Shown: positions 44,401-55,985 of the stretch, piece after piece | Layout of the letters: each line of letters starts with the position of its first letter | Position numbering within the stretch: position 1 is the first letter of the stretch | NCBI RefSeq assembly: GCF_020283565.1 | Contig: NC_060065.1 | Coordinates: forward strand, 38,242,409-38,306,408 | Direction of reading: 5' to 3' | Source: Trifolium pratense | Lineage: Eukaryota; Streptophyta; Magnoliopsida; Fabales; Fabaceae | Length of the DNA stretch: 64,000 bases | The notes under the pieces: model-generated | What the model was told of the DNA's origin: nothing | Database searches by the model: none | Seen by the model: the letters and a program-made list of their open reading frames with translations, nothing else | Position numbers and translations under genes: made by a program

Positions 44401-47209
44401 CCCTATCATTTTTGTCATAACCAGTAAATGAAAATGGAACTATCTACAAGTTTCTCTTAGAAATTTTTGCCTCAATTTAAAACTATTGATAGAAAGAGAA
44501 AAAAAAGACTATTACCCTTCCAAGGAAAACACTGATGGCTGTACCACCAATAGAGTATACGAGAAGAACGACAAATAGTGGAGGATATATTCCATACAAG
44601 ATGTTACTGAATGAGATCAAGTCTATGGCAGCATTAAAGAGTGCCAAAGAGAAAGAAAGGGCTGTTCCGGTGAAAGAACTTAGATCATCAACAATTCGCT
44701 GGTCTGGATTATCAATAATTGACTGTGATTGAATTTTATAGAATGTCTGATCCTTCAAGTAGCGATCCATGTAATACCTCGTCATCCAAGACCTCCATCT
44801 CAATGAAAGAGTTTCTCTTGCATAGTCTCTCAATACAAAAAACTGGTACATAATGACAAACAAGGTTAGAAAAATAGGCAGAGGCATCTATAGAGCTTGT
44901 ATACAATCATTCTAGAAAAATTTACAAAAATGAAAAAGACAAAGAACATCAGGGTAATTGTTTCACAAATCTACATGTACTTGGTGATAGCTTCTCCAAA
45001 AAGAACTAAGCAATTAATTAAGAACTTTATTAAGATTGCTAATGAACAATAGTTACATAGTTTCCTTGCATTATGTTTCATTTTTATCTGGGCCAAAGTT
45101 TTCATTTACTTGGTATTAGAGGGAACTGAAGGAGTTATTGACCAGGGTTCAAACCCCAGCAATTCAGCGAAGGAGAAAATAATGCAGGAATTTGTTTATT
45201 TCAAGACCAATTACAGATTTGGAAGAAATGCAGACACGATTGAGAAATGGAAATACTCCCTCCGGTCTCAAATATTACAAGCAAAGATACCTTTTTTAGG
45301 TTCATTGAATAACTGATGTATCTGGTCTATATTATAGACCAGATATATGAAACCAGAGGGAGTATTTCCGTAAAGATCAAAGGAGGAAGAATAATTATAG
45401 TGTCTAAGTTTCCCTAAGCAAAATTATGATATCTATGTCATATTATGACGGATGAAGCCCCAAAAAAATGAAAAGGCGTGAGTGACTATTAAAGTCAAAT
45501 ATAGTCCCCAAAAACTATGATGTCAAAGTCCAATTAGGCTGCATTAGATGAAAATGTTCATCATTCTAAGAACTAAATCAAAGTCTAGCAGAAACTATAC
45601 CTAAGAAAGTGCAGCAATGTGCTCACCGGGATTCCTCCAACAAAGCCACCCAAGTAGTAAAGTAGCTGCTTTGTAAATTGCTCTTGATCCTTATCTTGCA
45701 TTAATAAACTTAAACAGGTTCAGTTTATTATTGCCACTTCATACTAGAGTAAATAATGCATTAAACAAAAAACAGCAGAAAAATGCATATAAAACCAAAT
45801 TATGTAAAGCTCAAATAGATGCAAATGGACGGTAGAGGAATGCTAGCATCATATTATTTTAAGACACTCATTAACATGGTTTTGAGTTGCGGTTGCAGGC
45901 GCATTTGTAGTTATGCCGCAAACCTTCATATTGTAGGAAAATGTAGACGATTCAGTCAAAATTATGGTTGTAATGTTGTTGTGGAGATATGAAATTCCTT
46001 TATAATGCATAATGCATCTGCAATAGTGGTTGCATACCGCAATTTAAAACCACACTCTAACAAACTTTCTATAATTAGTTCATTCTCTAAACAGTTATAC
46101 TTTAGGGTCATGCTAAACAGTGTCCCCGAGGCACTTGTTAAGCATACTAAAAATGGAAATAAAAGTTAAAATTAATGATTGTAAAGTTACTTTTTACACT
46201 TTTAAGGTGTTGAATGCACAAGTTCCAAGACAAAATTTCCTTATTAATAAGTTTAACACTGTTAAGGATTTTCCTATACTTTATTATAGGAAAATTTTAA
46301 ACTCTGCGCCTCATTCTCAAACTCCTACGAGTGTCACACAACTCAACCACTTGACCTACGCCTTGCGACAGTTATACCAATAGTAATAATAAAATGTACT
46401 CCCTCTGGTTTCATATGTAAGCAAAGATTCATTTTTTAGATTCATTGAATAACTAATGTATGGTTCATATTATAGATCAGATATACCCATTATTCAATGA
46501 ACCTGAAAAAGGAATGTTTGCTTATATATGAGACTGGAGAGAGTATTTGCATTCATATTGGAAGATAGCAAAAATCAATAATGTCCATTTGTACAATACA
46601 ATACAACACATAAACTTACTGGCAAGTGCATTATAGAAGTCTCTCCCTAGAAAACTGAAACCAACACTAATTCCAGTGGTAGCCAAAGTGAGAGCAAAAA
46701 CACCAGCAAGCTGCAATCTTGCTTGAACCTTATCATCAGAACTCCAATAAGGAGCTGCCACTTTCCAGAACCTTCTAAAAATTGTCTGAAGATCAGGATT
46801 CTCACCTTGTCCACCCACGACCACACCATCACTTCCTTCTCCCACTTCCTCATCTTTCTGCAAAATCATCAACAAAAGTTTCAAACTTTATAACATAAAC
46901 AATGACCCATCAACATAATCTTCAACAAAATCAACAAAAAAAAGCAAGAAGAAAGAAAACCTTATCTGGGTCAGTTTGCAATGGAGATTTTCCTGATTCA
47001 TCATCAGAAAAAGTTCTACATTTGTTCAAATTATTATTCCTTCTCTTGAAAGATCTTCTATTGGAAATAGGCATAATGGGCAATTGTGAAAAATTGTTAA
47101 GGAAAGTAAAACCTTGATGAAGTTGCACATGGTGATTGAATGAATGGTTTTTTGATTTATATGAAAAAATGAAAAGTGGTTTTGCTATTTGTTGAGTCAG
47201 CAAAATCAT
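40247..47209 (-). CDS. ABCD2: ABCD2-like half ABC transporter, 10 exons
   Basis: Exons (minus): 47209-46961, 46857-46620, 45694-45627, 44842-44516, 44402-44238, 43740-43512, 42464-42226, 42137-41834, 40906-40647, 40423-40247. They join in frame to 751 residues. The N-terminus is basic, hydroxylated and poorly acidic, as in a plastid transit peptide. The membrane domain (about 100-420) carries VFALTLATTGISVGFSFLGRDF and LRDYARETLSLRWRSWMT. The nucleotide-binding domain has Walker A GPSGSGKTS (508 onward), signature LSLGEQQR (658-665), Walker B LALLDE (678-683) and the switch His in VGHRSTL. Relatives are half transporters of the ABCD family; the plant ABCD2 branch is predicted plastidial with unproven substrate. 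The introns are packed with MITEs. Confidence 0.93.
41373..41404. repeat. Run of 32 cytosines in ABCD2 intron 8
   Basis: An uninterrupted C-run of 32 bases in an AT-rich intron; on the coding (minus) strand it is poly-G. Runs this long are rare and unstable and could form G-quadruplex or i-motif structures, or reflect a sequencing or assembly error. Confidence 0.85.
43011..43274. mobile_element. Stowaway-type MITE in ABCD2 intron 6
   Basis: 264 bp, CTCCCTCCGCCCCTTATTAT at one end and AACAAGGGACGGACGGAG at the other, with TA at both flanks (43009-43010, 43275-43276). Confidence 0.8.
45256..45362. mobile_element. Stowaway-type MITE in ABCD2 intron 3
   Basis: 107 bp, CTCCCTCCGGTCTCAAATAT at one end and ATATGAAACCAGAGGGAG at the other, flanked by TA (45254-45255, 45363-45364). 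It shares its TTCATTGAATAACTGATGTA core with the copies at 39870 and 46399. Confidence 0.8.
45885..46056. repeat. MITE in ABCD2 intron 2 (GGTTTTGAGTTGCGG family)
   Basis: The ends TGGTTTTGAGTTGCGG and CCGCAATTTAAAACCA are inverted. The same family occurs in CTPS intron 1 at 29056-29205. Confidence 0.6.
46399..46543. mobile_element. Stowaway-type MITE in ABCD2 intron 2
   Basis: 145 bp, CTCCCTCTGGTTTCATATGT at one end and ATATGAGACTGGAGAGAG at the other, with TA on both sides. It lies only 77 bp from the end of exon 2. Confidence 0.78.
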
Positions 47210-48344
47210 TTTTATTAATTGTTTTTTAATTAATCACTTTTCTGGGTATTCTTAAATTTGGTCTAAAACAATAAAAACATGTAACATATCAATGTTTGGT
47301 TTGGCTTTGTTTTCGTGAAACCAAAGATATAGGCAACATTATCGTATGTGTGCAGTGTGGTGAGTGACTGAGGAAGAAAATTGGGAGGTGAAGTGATTAT
47401 TGCTTAATTATTATCCGTAAGGTGTGATTTTGTGTGATCCATATATTGCCACGCAAGGAATGTTAAGCTTCAATAGCCATCAACTAGACCAATGCATGCT
47501 TGTTACAAGTTCAAAATTAATTCTTGTTTAAGTGTATCATACAAGTGGTAAATACTTGAACTCTTTAATTATTTAGTTATGAGTTCGATCTCCGACCGTA
47601 TATATAAATATGTATTTGATGAAAGATGTCAATTCTTTAAATGAATTTTAATTATCTGGAGTTAGTCTTTGCATTTGTGCCCGAAAGATATCTTTAATTT
47701 GTGAAAAAAGTAATTCTTATTTGCTTTGAAAATGTCTCTCAGTTTGAGTTTTAGATTTTCTAAAAATTATAAATAAAAAAATAAAAAAAACAAAGAAAAG
47801 CGTATTGTGTAAGGAAACTCGTCTAACATGGATTCAGTTTAAAGATGGATCGTACTATCTTTAGTAAATTTTAATAAAATATTTTGTTACACGTGAATTG
47901 ACTTAAAAACATAGAACAAAAATCAAGACGGAAAATATTTGGAGAGTAAAAATTGTTTAAAATAAAATATAGAACTAAAAACGAAATTTGAAATATTTAT
48001 AAAGATAAATGTACTTCTGAGTATTTTCTGCCAAAGTAATATCAAATTTAAGTCATAATATCTTAATGAGACTTATAATCATAGACTTAAAATTAAGTTG
48101 ATTTTGTTTTAAAATTACTTTTATTATTTAAGGTATGATATGATCTATATGCGTACTTCTTAAGATCATATTTTAGAATTTACAGACTTTCCTTTGTTTA
48201 AATCATTGATTCAGATAATTTTGGTTAATTTCCTCCAAAACTTTTTCATTTGAATCATGAGGTTGTGAAACTTTCAGATCATTCTCATTAATTTTCTCCA
48301 ATGTATTTTTACTTGAATCACAAGGTTTTGGAACTTCAAGTTCG
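47210..48344. other. Intergenic: ABCD2 promoter and VIM 3' UTR
   Basis: No ORF is supported. The ABCD2-proximal part should carry its promoter, but no convincing TATA box was identified. Around 47550-47620 there is a degenerate SINE-like stretch (ATGAGTTCGATCTCCGA). The last 160 bp or so before 48345 would be the 3' UTR of the VIM gene. Confidence 0.5.
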
Positions 48345-51300
48345 TCATGCAGCATTATCATCACTTAATTCTTCAAAATTTCCATCCATCTGTTCAGTCT
48401 GCCGCTGAAGTGATTCTATAACATCCATCATTTCTCTGTTAACCTATATAAAGAACATAAAGAAAACGTTATTTTAAAGGCTTTGCTAGAGAATAATTCA
48501 TTCTGTATTTGATGGTGCAAATACAAATTTTGATAGCAATATAATTGTCAATCACATTACAAATCGACATCATCATTCAAACCCTAAGAATAGTGATAAT
48601 AACCCCACCTTAAATTTCTTGAAAAGATGTGATGCATTACCTGTGGATTTTGAAGAAAATCAGCAATATCATTAGAACACGAAGGGCATCTTATAATGTT
48701 CTTCAATGATCGCAAAGTGCGTCCATTTTCATAAATTCTCTTCTTGATATAACTTTGGCCAGAAAAGGCATCCTCCAAGCATGTTTTGCAGAAGTTGTGA
48801 GCACAAGGAGTAGTAAGAGGCAAAACTAACACCTTGCGACATATATTGCAACCAAATTCTGCATACACACAAAAATATAACAGAGGAAATTTTTTTTTTG
48901 ATTACCAAGTATATTGTTAATGTGTTGGTAACAACTTCAAATATCAATGAACTAATTGCAAAAAAAAAAAAAAACAAGGGTTAGGGGTTATCTATACATG
49001 AGACACCAATGAGCATATACCTTTCAAAATCCTCTCTTTTAGTTTTAAAGACACTTTCTTTGTTTTTGGCTTAAAATCTCTGATTATTGTTCCATCAACA
49101 GGGTTCACAATGGTCGCCTTTTTCTTACTTTTTGGTGGAGGTTTCTTCCACAACCAACAACCTTTTTCCTCCTGAAATTTATTCAAAATGACAGCTAAGA
49201 GAGCTTCCAAAAATCTATAGAAAAGAAAATGTCACTAAAAATACCCAAGCAACATTAATTTTTTCCTGAAATCTAGCTTAAGCGAAGTACAAATAATTTG
49301 TCTAACAAAATACAAAAATAATATCAAGCAAACGATAAAGAAACATAATACGTAATATTTGTAAGAAACGCTTCAAAACATCAACAAATATGAGAAAATC
49401 ACATTAGTAGACAACACGTACATCATAGTCCCATGACGGAACACCCTTCCTTTCAGTTATATCAATTGCATCCTTCAACTCTTTAATTTTAGGCAATGGA
49501 CGGGGGCGATCTCCATATAAATCACTATATTTCATCAAAATATATTCAAGTCATATACCATATATTCACTAAAACATAGATAGGAAAAATTAAAATGGCT
49601 TAACTACACATTTGTCCTCTTACGTTTATTTTAGGTTTCAATTTGATCCTTTACGTTTAAAACGTATCAATTTGGTCTCTTACGTTTTTACCATTTGCAT
49701 TAGTTAGTCCTTTTCGTCAGTTTTGTCACATGTGGCAACCAGTTTGCATATGTGGATAGACACGTTGACACTTGGACACACTGACACGTGTATAGTTCAA
49801 ACGGTGTTAGTGACAAAATTAATGGAAATGACTAAATTGAAACCTAATGGAAACGTTAGGGACCAAATTGATACTTTTTAGACGTAAGGGACCAAATTGA
49901 AACCTAAAATTAACATAAGAGACCAAATGTGTAGTTAAACCAATTAAAATTGAAGAAAGACAACCAACCTTGTCCATGGGGCTGGCTCATTGTCACATCT
50001 CACAAATAAGTATCTACAAACTTTGTGACCCTATCACATCACATAAAGATTAAAAGTGAATAATAAAGTTTGGAAAATAGTATATCGATCAAATTATTAT
50101 AATAAGGACGATGGTGAATTATTATATTAAATTGATACACTCACATGTATTCCATTCTTACGCCAACATTTCTCTATTCTATAAATACCATCGTATCGCA
50201 CTCCAACTTCCGGTGCATAAAACGAACATTTCTCCTTGTGAGACCTGCACAAAACAATTGAATTGCAAATACAACACGAAGAATTCATACAATTCACGCA
50301 ATTTTCAATCAAAACAAATCACATAGCAAAAAAAGTGAGCCGTTCTAGTTTCTAACATCGAAGGATGATTCCAATTTCATCAATGAAATAATAAAATTTT
50401 AATCTAATTCTTGAATTTGAAAAATTTCAATCACATTATTTTCTATGAAACAATTTTAAGATTAAATTGACTAATTCAAATAGGCTAATATAATAGAAGA
50501 TTTTAAATTGAAGAGACTATTTTAAATTGTTAATATTTTCGAGGACTAAATTAATATAATTTCATTTAATTGACAAATTGTTGTTTCATGCTTTTAGATT
50601 ACTAATTATTAGATAGAAAAGAAAAACAAACCTAACAACTCGAACAGGATACCCTTTAAGGCAACTAATTCTCAACGCCTGATTCATGTAATCAAATGTT
50701 TGATCAAAGGAATGTTGTTTGTTTATGCGCTTGTTTCCACTAAGGTCTCTTCCACCACTTCCAGTGTAAAGGAACCATTCACCATGATCTTCATCATCAA
50801 TGTAACCTCCCGAAAGAGCAACAGATTGTGAGCCGTGATTACTCTGACCAGCAATTCCAGCAACGTGAGGAAAATGAGCACCCCATTGTCTACATTCCAT
50901 CCTATCTGACCATGTATCACCCACAACAACACCACGATTCCTTATTGGATCATTCTCTGCAAGGATCGGTCCAAAATGATCGGATGGAATTGTCACAAAT
51001 ATTTTACCACAACATGCATTTGCCTTCCCAGCTTTCTTTGCTCGCTCTGTAGTGAATGCTGTGTTAGGACGGTCATCATTGTGCATAAAGCAAGGTGCAT
51101 TCTTAGTTGCAATGTCTATGCTTTCTCTTATTCCCTCTGATCTCGCCAATTTTGCTAATCGAATTGCGATCGCTAGCTGTGAGTTAATACGAGGATGACT
51201 AGCAATCTTTGATGGAATTGTGCTCCTACATTTAGCACACACATGTTTTCCTTTTCCAATCCACTTCTCAAAACACCTAAGGCAAAAGTTATGCCCACAA

Positions 51301-52257
51301 GGCGTCTGAAAGAAAAATATAACAAACGAATTTGAAATATTTAAACAAAGAACAAATTATTCTTATATCTATTTATCTTGAATGACGATCCTCAACGATA
51401 TGCAATAAAAAAAAGGCTTAAATATCACATTCGTCCCTTTTTAGTCCTTGTATTGTTTTTTTTATTTAAAAAAATGTCCCTGAATGTGCGAATCTTGTTG
51501 ATTTTTGTCCATCTCGTTAAACAACGACTGCATTTGTAGCTAATTGGTAGCTAATTGGTAACTAATTATTTACCAATTAGCTACAAACGCAACCGGGAAG
51601 GACGGAAATCAACAAGATTTACACATTCATGGACATTTTTAAAAGAAAAACAATACAGGGACTACAACCAAAAAAACGCGTACATACGGGGACGAATGTG
51701 ATATTTAAGCCTAAAAAAAATTATACTTATAGTTATATTTTCAATCATTTTTTCAGATTCATCCAAAAACACAATATATCTACTAATTTTAATAAGTAAA
51801 ATAATATAAAAAAACTAACCGTGATGGGTCTCTCTAGTAATTGCATACAGAAGGAGCAATTTAAGGTTCCATCAAAGATATCAAGCATGCCATTACTTTT
51901 ATTCTTATCTAAATGTGGTTTAGATGATCCACCTACAAGTTTTTGGCGCTTTATTGCCTTTTCTACCTCAGTGAGTGAAATATCAGATTGAATAGCTTGA
52001 ATGGCAGAAATAAGGTTTTCGGCTAGAGGCGGAGCATGGTTGTTTTGTTGGGGTTGACAACAGTCTGGGCAGTCCCAATCAAAGAAAGTGGTGGGAGGGA
52101 CTGGAAGACAAAGGATGTGCCAGGGAGTGGCGCATGTCCGACATGGTGAAATTTCAATGTTGGGAGGATTTTGCTTACAGACCATGCAGTGGCCATCATA
52201 GTCACAGGGAAGCTGCATCGTTTGGTTCGATCGTGATGTAATTGAGTGGCCAGTCAT
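48345..52257 (-). CDS. VIM: VIM/ORTHRUS E3 ubiquitin ligase (PHD-RING-SRA-RING), 8 exons
   Basis: Exons (minus): 52257-51820, 51305-50632, 50244-50145, 50030-49969, 49524-49422, 49171-49021, 48858-48641, 48443-48345. They join to 614 residues. The PHD finger is at about 18-70 (CMVCKQNPPNIEISPCRTC to CPDC). RING 1 spans the exon 1/2 junction (CSFCMQLLERPIT, TPCGHNFCLRC, CAKC). The SRA domain is at about 248-400 (IFVTIPSDHFGPI, GDTWSDRMECRQWGAHFPHV, YTGSGGRDLSGNK). RING 2 is at about 513-565 (CNICRKVLVLPLTTPCAHNFC, CPSC). This is the plant UHRF1 family, which binds hemimethylated DNA and maintains CG methylation in the nucleus. Two Mutator-like MITEs sit in introns 1 and 4. Which VIM paralogue it matches cannot be told by eye. 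Confidence 0.96.
49597..49941. mobile_element. Mutator-like foldback MITE in VIM intron 4
   Basis: 345 bp with AATTAAAAT duplicated exactly at 49588-49596 and 49942-49950. It starts GGCTTAACTACACATTTG and ends CAAATGTGTAGTTAAACC. The arms repeat AGGGACCAAATTGA words. Confidence 0.85.
51415..51711. mobile_element. Mutator-like foldback MITE in VIM intron 1
   Basis: 297 bp with TAAAAAAAA at 51406-51414 and 51712-51720. It starts GGCTTAAATATCACATTCGT and ends with the inverse. A central mirror TTAGCTAATTGG...CCAATTAGCTAC extends the hairpin. Confidence 0.82.
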
Positions 52258-52620
52258 GTGTCATTTGATTCTGAACCATATTTATATATCTAATCATTAA
52301 TTTTTAAAAGCATATAGTTTAAAAGTCATTCATTATAAATATTTATCAGCATATTTGAATGGTCAGTTATTATGGTCTATATTAAATGCATCCATTTTTA
52401 TTAGAGATTAATTTGTATATAAAAAAAAAAAATCTACAATATAATTATTTGTGAATTAGTTAACATATAAAAGTGCACGTGACATGTTAGAAATAGACAA
52501 AAAAAATATTGTTCTCATGGCGAATTAATGTATTTATCTTGAATGCATTTCATTATGTTAGCTTATTATTTGCTTTTGTCTATCAGTATTTAGTATCATG
52601 AATAGTCAAATGATTTGAAT

Positions 52621-52668
<48 letters not shown>

Positions 52669-54243
52669 AAACACATGTCTCCTTGATTTTGTTCATTACA
52701 AATTGGGTTGATCAAGAACATTTATTTGCTAATTTAACTAGTATGTGTGAACAAGAAAATGAAGAATACAATATTTTGCTTGTAATTTTATGATAATGAA
52801 TCTTCGTTATTTCGTAAATACAAATGCAACTTATAAATTTCCACAACCTAGAACCACAAACAATGCCTCTGATTCTTCCATAATTAATGCACAATATTAG
52901 TTAAATCTAGATTGTCTTTTTCTTAACAATTACAGTATTGTAGTTAAATCGTGTTTGTAATTTAGTTAGTTATTTAATGATTGAGTAGTTAATTACTATG
53001 TTTTAACAGTAATAACAATAGTCGACGTGAGACTTGTGTGTATATAAAAGATTAGCAGTCATAATTAAAGAAAAGTGTGAATCATAATTACTACTTTCTC
53101 TCTACATAGTCTTGTTACTCTCTACTTTTCCTTCTTTGTAAAATATTATGAGTTTTTCAATTCAAATGGTTGGTATCTAAATCTCGGTTCCTTACTATGA
53201 ATTTGTGTACCTGTGTTTTTGCATTTCATAATTTGTTGCTTCAATTTATCGTGTATGACTATGTTTAATAAATTCTTTGAGATAACGGATAAATTAAAAC
53301 TTAAACTCAGTTAAATCTCCAAAAAAATCACTATACCCATGCCTTATAGTGCAGTGGAAGATTTTGTATTCTCTACCCTCCACGTGCCCAAATACATACC
53401 TACCCTCTAATGAAAACCTACTAATTGGTGTTGCCTTAATGGAAACTACGACAACAACTGAGTGAAGGAAAGGTATGTTGGTAATCAGGTGAGGAAATAT
53501 GGATAGAGTTCCTTGTGAAAGCTCGAACTACAGAATCTCAATTCCATGCATGCGATATAAGTGCTCAAGTTATTGACAAAATCTGTTAATGTTTCTGAGG
53601 GAATTTGGTTCTTAATTTCAAATCCGTATTTCTTCTTCTATGTCCAAAACCAAACTCTCATCACTATACTAAATAAGGCCGGTGATACTAGTGAAAGAAA
53701 TTCCTCTTCTGTGAAATTTACCATCAATGATGATAAATAAATCAACTCAATGAAGCTGAATGGTAAAGTAAAGAGAACAACTTTCCAAAAGCTTTTATTT
53801 CGTACAAGCAGCATGACAATTGAAATTAGAAATGTTGTCATAACCATATCAAGAAAGCTTTTATTTCGTATAAATGTCAAAAATCATGTAAAAACTAGTA
53901 CAGAATATCATTTCTTCATTTCATTCTTAAAAGAGGTAAAATAATTAGATTGCTAAAAAACATGGTTATACCTGAGATATATATACACCTTCCTCATTCC
54001 TGTATTCCTTGCCGTCATATGTCTAGACCTTTTAGATTAGGCAACCTCAAATGGATTTGTGCGATATAATTGGATCTACACACTATTGCCTTTTAAAATT
54101 GACATACAATTAATGTTGGAAGTGCAATTCAACGAGACTTATAACATAAGTTATGTGCTAAATACTAAATTGGACTATGTTTAAGTGAAAACGGTTCAAG
54201 TTGTTTCTTCATCACAAACACGGTGTAAGGAATGTATGCATAC
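52258..54243. other. Intergenic AT-rich DNA with (AT)21 microsatellite
   Basis: The VIM promoter should lie just above 52257, but no strong element was found. A run of 21 AT units occupies 52623-52664. No exon is supported in the rest, including the open stretches near 53640-53940, which lack family features. Confidence 0.5.
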
Positions 54244-54568
54244 CCGAAAAATCCTTCGGTTGAATCATCTCCAGCATCTGCTAGAATGGCATCACCACCT
54301 GCATGTTCCTCCACATATGAGGTAACATCGTATACCTACAATGAGTTGAAACCCAAAAAATGTAAACTCTCTGGATCAGTCATTACAAAGGTAAAAGTGC
54401 AAATTTCAGAAAATTAAGTAATCAAGCTAGGATTTAATGTTGAAGAAATGATTTGATATGAAAGAATAGTATATTCGTAAAAGACTATACCCTGTTCTTG
54501 ATGATTATTCAGCAATCTGTTCTTTTGTTATGCAATGTTACTTCAGTTTTCTTATAGGATTTTGATGT
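54244..54568 (-). pseudogene. Cytochrome b5-like (CB5LP-type) gene fragment
   Basis: Two exons are recognisable on the minus strand: 54568-54491 (KKTEVTLHNKRTDC, stop, IIIKNR) and 54335-54244 (VYDVTSYVEEHAGGDAILA, then AGDDSTEGFF). Both keep GT-AG borders and join in frame. A TGA replaces the Trp normally seen in DCWIIIK, and the heme-ligand motif HPGG reads HAGG. The following exon that should encode GPQHATRVFDMIEDF was not found downstream to 53000, nor was a clear membrane-anchor exon upstream. The similarity is to plant cytochrome b5-like protein CB5LP as remembered. It is probably a decayed or partial duplicate. Confidence 0.75.
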
Positions 54569-54599
54569 CTGCAAGCAAAATACAGTGTACATTAAACTA

Positions 54600-55400
54600 A
54601 ACTAAAACACTTAATCTTAAAACAAAAAGCACTCAAGTGTGACGAAGAAGTTCCAGAGGCGGTGATGGACGATAAAAAAACAACCAATTCCAATCAAAAC
54701 AAAGTTCCTACAATTACACATACACAGATAGTGATAGTGATAGTGAGCAGTTTCTGCAATTACACCTACACAAATAGTAATAGAACAAAATCACACCAGA
54801 AACAAAAATGTATTATCAGCTAAAGGACCATCAAACAATCCATAATTCCATAAATCCATTAAATTCAAAAAAAATAAATGGATTAAAGTGAAATAATCAG
54901 AGATTGAACAAGAGTTTGAAGCTAATTCAAGCTGGTATCACATTCAAACAAATTATATACAGAAAACCCTAATTCAAAGTGGAAATTGAACAAAATATAT
55001 CCAATTGGTATCACATTCAAACAAATCATATACAGAGAAACCCTAATTCAAATTAGAAATTGAACAAAATTGAGAAAGCGTTGAAGAAATCGAGAAAACG
55101 AAATCGATGTATTACTTGACGGCGGAGGGAGAGAAGTTCATCGTGGAAGGAGTGAAGCTCGCGGCGGAGGGAGAGGAGTTCGGCGGGTTTCGCCTTCACG
55201 TTTTCTTCGTGAAAAATGAAAAGGAAAGAAAAAGAGAAAGAAAGGAAAAGCGCGAGAAATAAAAATTGGAAACTTTTTATCAAATTTGGGGGGTTTTGAT
55301 AAACCGCGGCAAAACAACCGCCGGTAAATGGCGTATTTTTTACCTCTTTACTTAATCATTTAGGTTAAAAGACTCAAGAAATGCTAATTGTTATTGAGAT
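54600..55400. other. Unassigned DNA upstream of the cytochrome b5-like fragment
   Basis: A minus-strand open stretch at about 55250-55110 reads AELLSLRRELHSF...DELLSLRRQ, with an internally repeated SLRRE/SLRRQ word and a possible donor CAA|GTAATA. It has no ATG in frame and no recognised family. It could be a non-coding first exon of the fragment or chance. The words GATAAACCGCGGCAAAAC and CCGCCGGTAAATGGCG near 55300-55335 look like a transposon subterminus. Confidence 0.35.
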
Positions 55401-55557
55401 ACTCTCTCTTTTTGTCATAATTTGAACCACAAAACTTTAGTAGGATGAGAAAAATGTTTATACAACAAAGTAAATAAAAAAAGGAAAAGTATCAAATTAA
55501 GTACCATTGTCATTGGTCTTAAGTACACATCATAGTAATTTCTCATTAAGCCTGAAG

Positions 55558-55985
55558 TGTTATTCTTAAACTCAAATATAGTAACTGTCCATTAAAAGAT
55601 AGTGGGACCGATGTATTGATCGCATTGTAATGGACAAAAGTTATATAAAGCACTACAATTCATTGGTTTTGGTTTCCTAAGCCTGACACTCTTTCAGTTA
55701 AACTAACACCAACAAAGTGAGATTGTAGAAGATTTAGATGAGCCTCACCGTCCTTAAGCAAGAGTAGTACTCAAGCAAGAACAATCTTCAAGCAAGAGCA
55801 ATGGCCGGAGGTATTTTGACTATTTAATTCCATTTTCTTTTCTGCTATTTAAGTAGAATTTCGTTTGTGAAAATCATAAAAAATTTAACATTTGGTATCG
55901 GAGCCATTTAACCTTCGCCTTGCAATTTCCGTGTTCTGATTTTGCGGTTTAGGTGTATCCGAATTTTTCCAATTTCATATCTTTT
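55558..55985 (+). mobile_element. Ty1/copia LTR and primer-site remnant
   Basis: The sequence up to AAATTTAACA at 55890 is followed by TTTGGTATCGGAGCC, whose TGGTATCGGAGCC (55893-55905) matches the tRNA-iMet-type copia primer site with one change (consensus TGGTATCAGAGCC). The LTR start is uncertain (a TGTTATTC occurs at about 55558). The element is broken after about 80 bp of leader. Confidence 0.5.

Noticed and set aside
46120..46383. 87-residue frame in ABCD2 intron 2
   Set aside because: It lies on the opposite strand in repeat-like DNA with no family motif.
47550..47620. Possible SINE from an ATGAGTTCGATCTCCGA B-box-like word
   Set aside because: No matching A box, tail or target duplication could be drawn; similar single words at about 2800, 23395 and 58800 were treated the same way.
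50828..51052. Plus-strand 74-residue frame over the VIM SRA exon
   Set aside because: It is the antisense shadow of a conserved coding exon.
55053..55283. 76-residue frame with repeated SLRRE/SLRRQ words
   Set aside because: It has no ATG in frame, is fed by CT-rich DNA and matches no family; kept only as unassigned DNA.
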